Below are positions 25,401 to 33,320 of a stretch of DNA of 64,000 bases, in pieces (within the stretch, counting starts at the first letter, position 1; each line of letters starts with the position of its first letter). Below the pieces are notes generated by a model that saw only the letters and a program-made list of their open reading frames with translations, did not search any database and was not told the DNA's origin. This stretch comes from Roseateles sp049532965 (GTDB lineage: Bacteria; Pseudomonadota; Gammaproteobacteria; Burkholderiales; Burkholderiaceae_C). A program made the translations under genes and the position numbers. The stretch spans positions 1,302,001-1,366,000 of the forward strand of contig NZ_CP186694.1 of the NCBI RefSeq assembly GCF_049532965.1. The letters run 5' to 3'.

Positions 25401-27435
25401 TGCCAATATGTTCGGCACCCAGGTACTCTTCAAAGCTTGCATGGACAAAGCCCACTTCTCCGGGGGCCTTCTCGACGATTAGGCCTTGAGTCTCCGAATT
25501 AACAGAGAGGATCTCGGCTGCCGCTCGCGTAGCCTCGCCTCCGTCGAGAGCAAGTCCGTCGGATGATGAGAGATAGGACCGTAAAGTTTCACGCGCTGAA
25601 GATGTCGATATTCCGGCGCCACCCGAACTCTTCCGGACAAAGAATGCCAAGTATGCAATTGCCGCCCGACGCTGGTCCTCGCTTGCGTAGCGATACCGGG
25701 GTTCAGTGTCACCCGATGCCGTAGCTCGGCTGTTCGGATGGACCTCGAGAAGGACTCGTACGAGTTGGTTGTAGACCTCGCCTCGCGTGCGCGGCAGGAT
25801 CTGCCCACGCAGGGCCAGTGTTACCAGGCCGATCAAAAGCAGCGGCGTCGAAGCAAGCGCCCCTAAGTTGGCGTCGCGCGCAAGCTCGTACATAAAGCGA
25901 TCGACTCGCAAGCTTGCGTCCGATGCGCCTGAACTTCCGTCGCTCGTACTAGAAAACCGTACAAACCAGCGAGAGGCGATGCTTCGTTGTTGAGGCACGG
26001 AGAGATTCGCAATTTTCGCGCGCTGCCATGTGGAAGGCAGCGCGCCGATGCGGTCCAGTCCTCGAGGGCGGCCAGAGACGATGGCTGGAATTCCATGCGC
26101 TTCGACTGATGTGACGAGTGCACTGAGCGTCGTTCTCGCAGCCTGCTCGCTGCTCCACTCGTCAAGGCCATCGATCAACAAGAGTACACGGCCATCATCA
26201 ATGGCCTGATCAATCAAATCGGCCAACGACTGGGTCATCAAGTGTTCGATGGAGCGTCGAACGATCTCCTTGATGCCAACAATTCCCCCGTCGCGCGCCG
26301 CCTGAGCTGACCAGCGGGCAAAGGGAATGTAGAGGGGAAGGTGTTGCCCCCAGCGCGAGGCTAGTTCAGGGAAGAGCAACTGATGCTGCAGGATGTCCAG
26401 CGCAATGACTCGAAGCAGCGTGCTCTTCCCGCTACCTGCATCACCGAGAACAGCCAGCCATTGCGCGTTACCGAACCATTCACCCAACGGCAGACGCCGT
26501 GCGCGAATGCTATCAGTAACCTTCGTCCGAACTCTTTGATCTCTCGGTGTCGTTTGATCGCGATCCGACACAGGGGAACTTGGGTCATCCCTTACCAGAA
26601 CACCGTCGTCAACCGTCTGCGATGCTTCCTGTACCAGCACATCAGGCTTCAGATATCGCTCCAACAATGTCAATGCAGGACGTGCGTCGGCGTCGACCGC
26701 CGAGCCGAAGCTACCCGGGTCGATGTAGTGAAATTGCGTCCTGTACACGTTGGAGAGTTGGTTGCGCGCTCTTGAGAAGGCTCCGCCGTCAAGGCGAGAT
26801 TTCAGCGCCGCCGCCGCATCTTCGCCGAGCAATGCGGACACCCATGGCCTCCCAAAGAAGTCGTCAATGAGCAGTGGATGTGGTCGAAGACGGTCCGTCA
26901 AGTCCTCGCCATCGAGCGCGATGAACAAGATTCCTCTCGCCGACAACCTAGTCGCCTGACGTTCGATTTCATTCTGAACCGCAGTAGACCGAAGGGACGC
27001 CTGGACCGTGATCGTGAAGCGTTCCGTTCGCGACGGCCAGCTTCCCGCCAGGAACGAGTCCACGGCCTCCACAAGCTGAGCCGAAGAAAATGCCTTGTGA
27101 CGCTTGGCCTGTAGACAGTGATAGCGGCTATTGCCTTGGCGAACATAGACATCAAGGCCCTCCTGAGCGTCGCCCTGGCGCCCATACCGCGCCGCATGCT
27201 CGACGTCACCGTCTAAGCGTACCAACCGGTAACACAGACGTTCGAAGTTCTCCCAGGTGAGCTGGCCAAAGGGCAAGACCTGCTCCCGTGTGGCTACCGG
27301 CAAGACGGCGGGAACACCGTCAGCCGCACTTGCGAGCGAGATGTCTTCTGAGTTGATTACCCGCGCGACCGTGTCTTCCATGGCTTCGTTATCAGTCCGT
27401 GGCGGGGTGATTGCGCTGAACTCATCGCTCGACAT
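22495..27435 (-). CDS. Mrr-NACHT STAND NTPase, probable anti-phage protein
   Basis: A giant protein of about 1646 residues, started at MSSDEFSAITPP; longer GTG/ATG starts (to 27537) are possible and none has a clear ribosome site. An Mrr-like PD-(D/E)XK domain (about 58-180) has LTWENFERLCYRL, QEGLDVYV and the QAK triad at 109-111. A NACHT domain follows with Walker A GDAGSGKST (331-339) and Walker B VLLLIDGLDEW (417-427). The remaining ~1000 residues are helical-repeat-like (HEAT/TPR-type) and would form the sensor. Bacterial NACHT proteins with nuclease effectors defend against phage by cutting DNA upon sensing a viral component. It is convergent with the membrane-protein gene and appears to be transposon cargo. 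Confidence 0.82.
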   Translation of the reverse strand: MSSDEFSAITPPRTDNEAMEDTVARVINSEDISLASAADGVPAVLPVATREQVLPFGQLTWENFERLCYRLVRLDGDVEHAARYGRQGDAQEGLDVYVRQGNSRYHCLQAKRHKAFSSAQLVEAVDSFLAGSWPSRTERFTITVQASLRSTAVQNEIERQATRLSARGILFIALDGEDLTDRLRPHPLLIDDFFGRPWVSALLGEDAAAALKSRLDGGAFSRARNQLSNVYRTQFHYIDPGSFGSAVDADARPALTLLERYLKPDVLVQEASQTVDDGVLVRDDPSSPVSDRDQTTPRDQRVRTKVTDSIRARRLPLGEWFGNAQWLAVLGDAGSGKSTLLRVIALDILQHQLLFPELASRWGQHLPLYIPFARWSAQAARDGGIVGIKEIVRRSIEHLMTQSLADLIDQAIDDGRVLLLIDGLDEWSSEQAARTTLSALVTSVEAHGIPAIVSGRPRGLDRIGALPSTWQRAKIANLSVPQQRSIASRWFVRFSSTSDGSSGASDASLRVDRFMYELARDANLGALASTPLLLIGLVTLALRGQILPRTRGEVYNQLVRVLLEVHPNSRATASGDTEPRYRYASEDQRRAAIAYLAFFVRKSSGGAGISTSSARETLRSYLSSSDGLALDGGEATRAAAEILSVNSETQGLIVEKAPGEVGFVHASFEEYLGAEHIGSWPFLDIEEFVRSNVGLSRWRNVVANLLGYVQRRDEFDRLVAIIEEPGPDDVSQLNKQAVLGDIAFGVTIRVATTAKRLAQGVMETVETQDWMPARREALASVLNGLSDPGLKADVERKVIQWLPARLSWRSSLISVLGGWEPTERLQETLFRAMHDEDRSVQRSAAAAYAKAFSTCQGAQQRLLRGLAHSRDLHASVAMLESLALGWADAEQSVELFQEAATSRRSDLRLMGIFGLMSQGREQADMRDGLLRAQSFWSGVSHEYRPVASWMLQRYWSNHADLIRGAIARMTGHGDSIWERDSAASYLLACDVHNADLRRWVLNEFSGRYPFNFHLGDDSAWKQIGRFATSDAEIRSAAIAYWKVPENRIIGMRNMASFASQVADAELAAVFRHELAEGKHGFNRYWALHGLLIGWGRDHDEVRATIDALIGAPDDQLDELVSMMPEIYRDQAAARERLLRMSERRKMRGDLLTEGLARCGSDGSDEEAVQAVLKLRERKGIFDPSPGIIRWFGSHPKVRALAANRLRGEEPPIAAIAQAYADDADFGPWLLSAAVPLPVGLRAQVVEFAAGSVPGTFLGGILEMAMQECDPDLRVRMAISKYGAVATEGRDDAVRELLGNAIAVGPEYERIRAAALAGLIVIGALDRLAELQEQGKPVALFTGDALHSMPSLERLICERFSELESAFGESLSERIERSGYRPGLASILSVAPNASPAAKAAFSALTDQGKLPLSSNALRALAGERPRSQVLLDHCWKVLAAKDHNNGKAMLNAEVAEILRTHFPEDKAVRQGLVTLFNQGNNAVSAIALAVYAPDATEFDTAPATNRYHHFADWAVVVLVSAARDNASRFVELLKRMVTRECPMQFDAQDSINRAVHERLQRDPEVVDLLSQQLRSDVDGSISGSFARYLASAGKLDESARAAALGLLQSLAADQRLVVVAYDAVAASPRALRATLLDAVTAGLELN

Positions 27436-27550
27436 TCGGCAAGGATAGTCGTTCCGAACCGCGATCAGACCGCGCTCGAGCATGGCTAGTCGGCCCAGAG
27501 GAAGAGCACACGAGGCGCCGAGCCGATGTGAGCTCACCGTCCTGCATCTG

Positions 27551-27568
27551 TTGGTAGACGGCTACCAA
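27551..27568. promoter_or_regulatory. Inverted repeat upstream of the Mrr-NACHT gene
   Basis: TTGGTAG and CTACCAA are separated by 4 bases, 115 bases upstream of the chosen NACHT start. It may be an operator or part of the element's right end, because ACA ends at 27571 and is followed by CACCT. Nothing else recognisable lies in 27436-27688. Confidence 0.35.
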
Positions 27569-27688
27569 ACACACCTTGACCGGTGCCTCCGAGTATGACC
27601 GGGACAGCTGCGCTCATGCACCTTTCAGCACCCACTCGATCTGCTGCCAGCCGTGGCGGCGACATACAACCTTAGCCCCAACGCTTGG

Positions 27689-27850
27689 TTGTGTGGCACA
27701 AAACTCTCCCTGAATGGAGGTGCCACACAGCTTTCACAACAATCTGGCGATGTCGCACAAATTTGACGTTTCCCGTACTAGGGAGAAAGTTGTGCGGCAG
27801 TCGACACGACTCCTTGAAAATCAACAACTTAGTATGGGTCGCACAACTCA
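27689..27850. repeat. Cluster of inverted TGTSGCACAA repeats
   Basis: At 27690-27728 a 10-bp perfect inverted pair (TGTGTGGCAC/GTGCCACACA) encloses a second short stem. At 27751-27800 TGTCGCACAA is paired with TTGTGCGGCA, with an inner TTTCCC/GGGAGAAA. A fifth copy, GTCGCACAAC, is at 27839-27848. Multiple short, partly inverted binding-site-like repeats are typical of transposon ends, phage control regions or origins. The cluster sits exactly where the similarity-like quality of the leftward frame from 28402 ends, so it probably marks an insertion junction. Confidence 0.55.
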
Positions 27851-28402
27851 GCTTTTTCCTGAGCCCATCAACAAGCTCGCGTTGCGCCAAGTCGAGTTGC
27901 TGCTTGTCTGAGCGATGCAGCTGTAAGGCTGTGTTCTGGTCAGCCTTCTGACCTAGCGACTTCGTGAGGTCTTCCAGCGCCAAGCGGCAGGCCGCCACCA
28001 CGTCGCTGTAGTGACCTTGCCCTGCAGGTCGCCAGGCATGCGAATCTCAGGCAGCAACGCTATGGTCAGCGTCACACCCTGGCCGTTTCGCAGCCGCTCG
28101 ACCTGCTCCATCGCTGCCGGCGTCGGTTGGAGGTCGAAGATGACCCTGCTCGTCAGCTCGTGGTCCGCCACCCGGAACGGCTGTGGTACCTCTGGAACCG
28201 CCAAGCCCAAGAACAGTCCGCCCACGTCGTTGAGGGCCCCCCGCGAAGGCCCGAAGACCACGATGGGACGGGTTGGACCTTCGCTGCTGAAGACACTGAA
28301 CACTAGGGGGTAAACCTCAACACGTAGCGGCTGACCGCACCAACCCTCACACGGCCCGTCTTGCCAATCGCCGCGTCGGGCCGCCGTGTCAACCCTAAAC
28401 AC
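27851..28402 (-). pseudogene. Frameshifted unknown gene, 3' end cut by the repeat cluster
   Basis: Reading leftward, one frame gives a protein-like sequence with VEVYPLVFSVFSSEG, RPIVVFGPSRGALNDVGG and LTIALLPEIRMPGDLQGK. Near 28001 the frame fails, and shifting by one base continues naturally as SDVVAACRLALEDLTKSLGQ to VDGLRKKLS at 27851. Beyond that it runs into the repeat cluster. So this is probably a gene with a 1-base indel and a lost 3' end, divergent from the large ATPase gene. I recognise no family. It could be a lost third component of that system. Confidence 0.5.
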
Positions 28403-28481
28403 GAAGTTCGGCCCAGTCAGTACATTGCCGGAAAGAAGTCTGCCCAGCGTGGTGGGCCGACTGGTAGGGAGGACGGCAAAG

Positions 28482-31400
28482 ATGGACAGCGAAGCCCCGC
28501 ACCCCCAGCGGGATTTCATCGAGCGCATTCAGCGGGCGTTCTTGGTCGGTGACCAAGTGCCGGAACATCTTCGCGAAGACGTCCGCCACCTTCAGACGCA
28601 GTTCAACAATGCGCTGAAGCTCCTGTCCGAAGACCTCTATTCGAAGAAGTCGCACTTCGTCCTCGAGTTGGTCCAGAACGCTGACGACAACGACTACGCA
28701 AAGGGCGTCACCCCCGAGTTGACGCTGGACGTCAAACCGGACCGTCTGGTGCTGTCGAACAACGAGGTGGGATTTAACGAAGACAACATCAGCGCCATCT
28801 GCAAAGTCGGCGCAAGCTCGAAGGCCAAGGACAAGCAGCATCACATCGGCGAGAAGGGGATTGGCTTCAAGTCAGTCTTCCTCGTCTCCGACGCTCCCGA
28901 GATTCATTCGAACGGATACCACTTCCGGTTCGACCGCACCGACCCCGACAACCTGCTCGGCTACGTCATTCCTACCTGGTGCGAAGTTGCCGCTGAAGCT
29001 CGCGCTGGGACGACAACCATCGTCCTGCCAGCGTCTCCAAAGTACCGCTTCGACTCGTCCACGCTCGACGACCTGGATGCGCGCGTACTGCTCTTCCTCA
29101 ACAAACTGAGGCAGCTAACGCTTATTCAGGAGGGAGGACGCTGCTCGTACCACCGTAAAGACCACAACGGCGTTTCCCATCTTGAGACGACGGTCACCGC
29201 CCCGGATGGAACCGTTAGCGAGGGCCACCTACGCTATGTGCGGGTGACGAAGACGTTCGATATGACCGGAAATTTCGCTGACGAGAAGCGGCCGGACGTC
29301 AAAACCTCCAGCGTTGTCTTGGCCTTTCCTATCGAGGCTTCGGGCGAGGCAAGGCTAGAGCCGTCGTCCTATGTGTTCGCATACCTGCCTATCCACCAGA
29401 TGGGCTTCAAGTTCCCGCTCCACGCCGACTTCATCCTGAACTCCGGACGTGAAGGGGTCCTGAACGACCGGCCTTGGAACCAAGGGTTGCGCGACTGCAT
29501 TGCCACTACCTTCGTTGCCGCGGTCGACCAGTTTCAAAAGACCGAGGCCCTTGGCCTCAGCTACCTCAACTACATCCCGGCAGCGTCAGAAGTTTCGGAC
29601 GCCTTCTTCGGCGCAGTGCGCAAGCAAATCGTTGAGGGCCTTTCAGCTATCGCGAGCCTGCCATCGGCCTCCGGCGATTGGCGCCTCCCCTCCCAGTTGC
29701 GCACGGCAAGCTCTGGCTTCCGCGCGCTGTTTCCCTCGGCGCTAGCTCGGCAACTCTTCGACTTCGACTACGTTGACGACCGCGTCCAGTGCGGGACCGA
29801 CCTGCTTAGGGAATTGGGCGTCGACGGTATCAGGCACAACTTGCTCCTCGACCTGTTCAAGTCCAAGCAGGAATGGCTTGCGGCACAGCCACTGACATGG
29901 CGCGCCCAGCTCTACGCCTACATCGCCGGCAATGCCTCAGGATTGGTCAAGTCCGGCCTGCTCACGACCCCGTGCCTCCCGACTGCCGAAGGGAAGTACG
30001 TGGTGCCGGATGAAGCTCGCGTGTTCTTTCCCCTCAGCGGCGACAAGAAGTACGGGTTTGAACGTGAGCTCACCATCGTCGATGACCAGCTTTACACAGC
30101 TGCATTGGAGCTTTCGCCGAACGTCAAGGAGTTGTTCGAAACGCTTAAGGTCCGGCCAGACGACCCCTACGACATGGTCGTCTCACACATCCTGCCCATG
30201 CATGCAGACGACTCCTGGAAGGCGTCCACGTTTGATGCCTTGGTGGGGCACCTCCGCTACGTCAAGGACAAGCTTGAGGCGTACCTCGCGGGCGCAGAGA
30301 CCAAGGGGCAATGGCGCACTGCCGCATTTCAGAAGCTGCAGGAGGGCCTTTGGGTCGGCAGCAAGTTCGTCAGCGAGACAACGGGCTGGAGGTTTCGGCA
30401 CGCCGCGCGCCTGTATTTGGGGAAGGAATACAAGCCCGAGTTCTGCATTGAAACGCTGCTGGGCGGTGAGCCTGGCGCAGAAACCTACGTGTCCCCGGAC
30501 TACCTAGCGAAGAAGCCAAAGGACGCTGAGGAGGAAGCGGCTTCCTGGAGGGAGTTCTTTCGGGCACTTGGCGTCAGGATGTCTCCTGCGCTTGAGCCAG
30601 TGGGCCAGGACTGGAAATGCAGCAATGAACTCACCCTGCTGCTTGGCGCCGACGTCGCCTCGACCAGGACGCAAACCCTCGAGTGCCTGAGCAGGAACTG
30701 GTCAGCCTATTCGTCAAAGCTGGCCTACCTGACGAACAACAACCGCAATCGCGTAGAGACGACCTTCCTGCGACAGCTTCGGGCGACTCAAGCCCCACTG
30801 GCCGGTAGGCGGACCAGCGCCCCACTCCCCGAGGCGTACTCCAAGACCGTAGAGCTGAAGGAAATCCTCGGCGACGACCTCCCCTACATCGACGCCTATC
30901 TGACCGAAGAAATGCTCGAGGCGTGTGGTGTCACCTTCCGCCTGAACGTCAGGGCGCTCATCAAAAGGCTGGGGCAGCTCAAACAGCAGAACGCCGGCAC
31001 GTTGAATCAAATCCGAGCCATCTATCGCGCCCTCGAGAAGCGCTGGGATTCAGATGCCAAGTTCATCCAGGAGTCCTTCGAAGACGACGGCCTGGTTCAG
31101 CTCAAGGGCACGCACAAGGGCTGGTACAGCCCCAGCCAAGTCGCATGGCGAAGCGGCGGCACCTTCATCGACTCGCTCTACCCACCACTTGAGGGTCAGT
31201 TCAAGGACTTTCAGGTCTTCTTCCAAGACAGGCTTGGTATCCCTCGAGACCTTCCCCTCGCCAAATGGGTCGACGCTCTGACACGTCTGGACTCCATCGC
31301 CGACCGTGCTGAGCGAGAGGCCGAAGCACTCGCCATCTACAAGCGCGCGGAAAAGGCTCTACGCCCCAAGTTCGGCAAGCCCGCGCCACGCCAAGCTTGG

Positions 31401-33320
31401 GTGGACGTCTTCAGGGAGCAAGCGGTCTTCGTGGACAACCACGGCGCTTTGGTGAGGGCGAGCGGCAATCTGCTCGCCAACGACGCGCCCGATATCGCTG
31501 ACCTCTTCGTAAAGGAGGAAGAGCTGTCGTTCCTCGCGGTTCCGAGTGAAGACGTCCTGCGACTCAGCGAGCTGCTTGGCGTGAGCAACGTCCAGCTCTT
31601 GTCCACGGTCGTTGAGTTCGAGGTTGAGGGCTCTACTGAGGGCACGGTGGACACCCTGTTTACTGGCCGAATCCAGCGCCTGGTGCCTTACATCGCGCGC
31701 GTGCTCTACGCGAAGCAGCCAGCCGCTCTTGAAGAGGCAGTGGAAGCTCATCGAATCGCATCGCTGTGGCACATCGAAGTGGTTCAGGTGGCCGAGCTGA
31801 CGCAGTCCGTCACGCTTGGCGACTTTCAGACCACTGCAAAAGCAGACTCGGCGATGCAGGACGGCAACATCCTGTACCGAACAAAGGGCAGCACCCTCAA
31901 AGACCGGATTGCCGCCGAACTGAGCAAATACCTGGTGGCCTCGACCGAGCTCGCGGACACCATTGTTCGGCTGCTCGTCGAAGAAAGCGAGGAAGACATC
32001 GAGGAGGTCCTACGGGTCAAGGGAATCAGAGCGCTTCCTCCTGACCTGGCCGCGGCCGTTATGCAGCGGGACCTTCCAGATGAAGAAGCTGCCGACAAGC
32101 ATCCTGACCACGCGGAGCAGCCAGAAGTCCCGGCCGAGGACGGGCAAGGCTCTGACGAAATCGAAGGCGACGAGCACGCCACCGAAGAGGTCGAGGCCGG
32201 CGCAGGCGCAGCTCCACCTGCGGATATCCCGTCGCCGCCTCCACCGGCGGCGCAGCCCCCTGCCCCTCACGCTTCGCCGACTCCTGCGTCTCAACAGCCA
32301 GCACCTCCTGCGGCTGCATCCCCGACAGCCACGGAGGCCCCGCCGGCTCCACGTCCGCCGGCTTTATCCTCCAATCCCGCCCCTGGGGCCACTCCTTCAA
32401 ACCAACCCCCACCATCCACGCCAGCTGGTGGTCCGGTTTGGCGCCGTCGTCCTGGAGTTCCACCCGCGGCGCCTTCCCCAGCCGCGCCACCCGCGCCGGC
32501 TAGTGCGTCACCTGGCTCGCCGCCAGCAAATGCGCCTTTCGGCTGGCGCCGTCCATCGACCCCGCTCCCTCCGGCCGCCCCTGGACAGCCCCCACCTTCT
32601 CCTGCACCTCACTTCACTGGCGGCGCACGTAGGCCTGACAGCTCAAGACCGCCCCTGGGTCGAAAAGCGCGGCGCGGCCGGTCGGGCAGGCTGCTCAGCT
32701 ACGCCGAAGGACCTCCGGACCCCAACCGCTTACCACCAGACGGTGGACAGGAGCAGGCAGAGGCGCGCGACGCAGTCGGCAAGGCTGCGGTTGCCTACGC
32801 CATGGCCACACTGGCCAAGCGCTGGACTTCCCTAACGGAGATGCCCCACTACAACCCCGGCTACGACCTGCTGGCCCGCAACGCCGCCGGGGAGGAGGAC
32901 TTCATCGAAGTGAAAGGGCAAGGCGGCGCCTGGACTCAGGAAGGCGTCGCCCTAACTCCCACCGAGCTGCTCATGGCCCAAAAGAAGGGCGAGCACTACT
33001 GGCTCTGTGTGGTCGAGTTCGCGCAGGACGAGAAGCGGCGCCAGCTCAGCCTTGTCAAGAACCCGTTTGGCCAGGTTCAGCAGTTCCGCTTCGACGTTGG
33101 CTGGAAGGCTGCGGCGGAGAAGATTTCGGGCGCGCCGTCGCTCCCCGATAAAGGCCTGTATGTCGACATCGCTGGTGTCGGCCTGGGCCGCATCCTCAGC
33201 GTGCGCGGCAAGGGGAAGTTTCACAACATCCACGTCATCCTGCAGGACGGCAAGCAAGCAAACGTCATCTTCAATCCCGCCAAGATGACGCTCTCAGAGG
33301 AGCCGTTGTGGCAAGAATGA
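28482..33320 (+). CDS. Sacsin/Hsp90-like ATPase with C-terminal DUF3883 nuclease-like domain
   Basis: A 1612-residue protein, started at the ATG preceded by GGGAGG. The N-terminal GHKL ATPase has LELVQNADDND (61-71), a G1-like NNEVGF (93-98) and GEKGIGFKSVF (123-133), the sacsin-type Hsp90 fold. A long middle region of about 1050 residues has no domain I can name. Then come an acidic stretch, a Pro/Ala-rich linker (about 1240-1390) and DUF3883 (about 1427-1560) with GYDLLARN and FIEVKGQGG, the D...ExK pattern of restriction-like nucleases. The stop overlaps the start region of the NERD helicase by 13 bases. The pairing suggests DNA-targeting defence: an ATP-gated clamp or chaperone with a nuclease module. 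Confidence 0.82.
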   Translation: MDSEAPHPQRDFIERIQRAFLVGDQVPEHLREDVRHLQTQFNNALKLLSEDLYSKKSHFVLELVQNADDNDYAKGVTPELTLDVKPDRLVLSNNEVGFNEDNISAICKVGASSKAKDKQHHIGEKGIGFKSVFLVSDAPEIHSNGYHFRFDRTDPDNLLGYVIPTWCEVAAEARAGTTTIVLPASPKYRFDSSTLDDLDARVLLFLNKLRQLTLIQEGGRCSYHRKDHNGVSHLETTVTAPDGTVSEGHLRYVRVTKTFDMTGNFADEKRPDVKTSSVVLAFPIEASGEARLEPSSYVFAYLPIHQMGFKFPLHADFILNSGREGVLNDRPWNQGLRDCIATTFVAAVDQFQKTEALGLSYLNYIPAASEVSDAFFGAVRKQIVEGLSAIASLPSASGDWRLPSQLRTASSGFRALFPSALARQLFDFDYVDDRVQCGTDLLRELGVDGIRHNLLLDLFKSKQEWLAAQPLTWRAQLYAYIAGNASGLVKSGLLTTPCLPTAEGKYVVPDEARVFFPLSGDKKYGFERELTIVDDQLYTAALELSPNVKELFETLKVRPDDPYDMVVSHILPMHADDSWKASTFDALVGHLRYVKDKLEAYLAGAETKGQWRTAAFQKLQEGLWVGSKFVSETTGWRFRHAARLYLGKEYKPEFCIETLLGGEPGAETYVSPDYLAKKPKDAEEEAASWREFFRALGVRMSPALEPVGQDWKCSNELTLLLGADVASTRTQTLECLSRNWSAYSSKLAYLTNNNRNRVETTFLRQLRATQAPLAGRRTSAPLPEAYSKTVELKEILGDDLPYIDAYLTEEMLEACGVTFRLNVRALIKRLGQLKQQNAGTLNQIRAIYRALEKRWDSDAKFIQESFEDDGLVQLKGTHKGWYSPSQVAWRSGGTFIDSLYPPLEGQFKDFQVFFQDRLGIPRDLPLAKWVDALTRLDSIADRAEREAEALAIYKRAEKALRPKFGKPAPRQAWVDVFREQAVFVDNHGALVRASGNLLANDAPDIADLFVKEEELSFLAVPSEDVLRLSELLGVSNVQLLSTVVEFEVEGSTEGTVDTLFTGRIQRLVPYIARVLYAKQPAALEEAVEAHRIASLWHIEVVQVAELTQSVTLGDFQTTAKADSAMQDGNILYRTKGSTLKDRIAAELSKYLVASTELADTIVRLLVEESEEDIEEVLRVKGIRALPPDLAAAVMQRDLPDEEAADKHPDHAEQPEVPAEDGQGSDEIEGDEHATEEVEAGAGAAPPADIPSPPPPAAQPPAPHASPTPASQQPAPPAAASPTATEAPPAPRPPALSSNPAPGATPSNQPPPSTPAGGPVWRRRPGVPPAAPSPAAPPAPASASPGSPPANAPFGWRRPSTPLPPAAPGQPPPSPAPHFTGGARRPDSSRPPLGRKARRGRSGRLLSYAEGPPDPNRLPPDGGQEQAEARDAVGKAAVAYAMATLAKRWTSLTEMPHYNPGYDLLARNAAGEEDFIEVKGQGGAWTQEGVALTPTELLMAQKKGEHYWLCVVEFAQDEKRRQLSLVKNPFGQVQQFRFDVGWKAAAEKISGAPSLPDKGLYVDIAGVGLGRILSVRGKGKFHNIHVILQDGKQANVIFNPAKMTLSEEPLWQE

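Larger units (their letters stand above)
14946..27571. mobile_element. Tn7-like transposon with defence cargo (ends tentative)
   Basis: The core is certain: a tnsA-like/tnsB/tnsC/tniQ operon (20410 down to 15317) with its regulators at 20752-21590. The limits are tentative. I chose TGT at 14946 and ACA ending at 27571 because both are flanked by the pentamer CACCT (14941-14945 and 27572-27576), the 5-bp target duplication expected of this class. The terminal sequences share little beyond TGT, and an alternative repeat cluster lies at 27689-27850. With these limits the cargo is the XRE/membrane-protein pair and the Mrr-NACHT gene. Confidence 0.4.
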
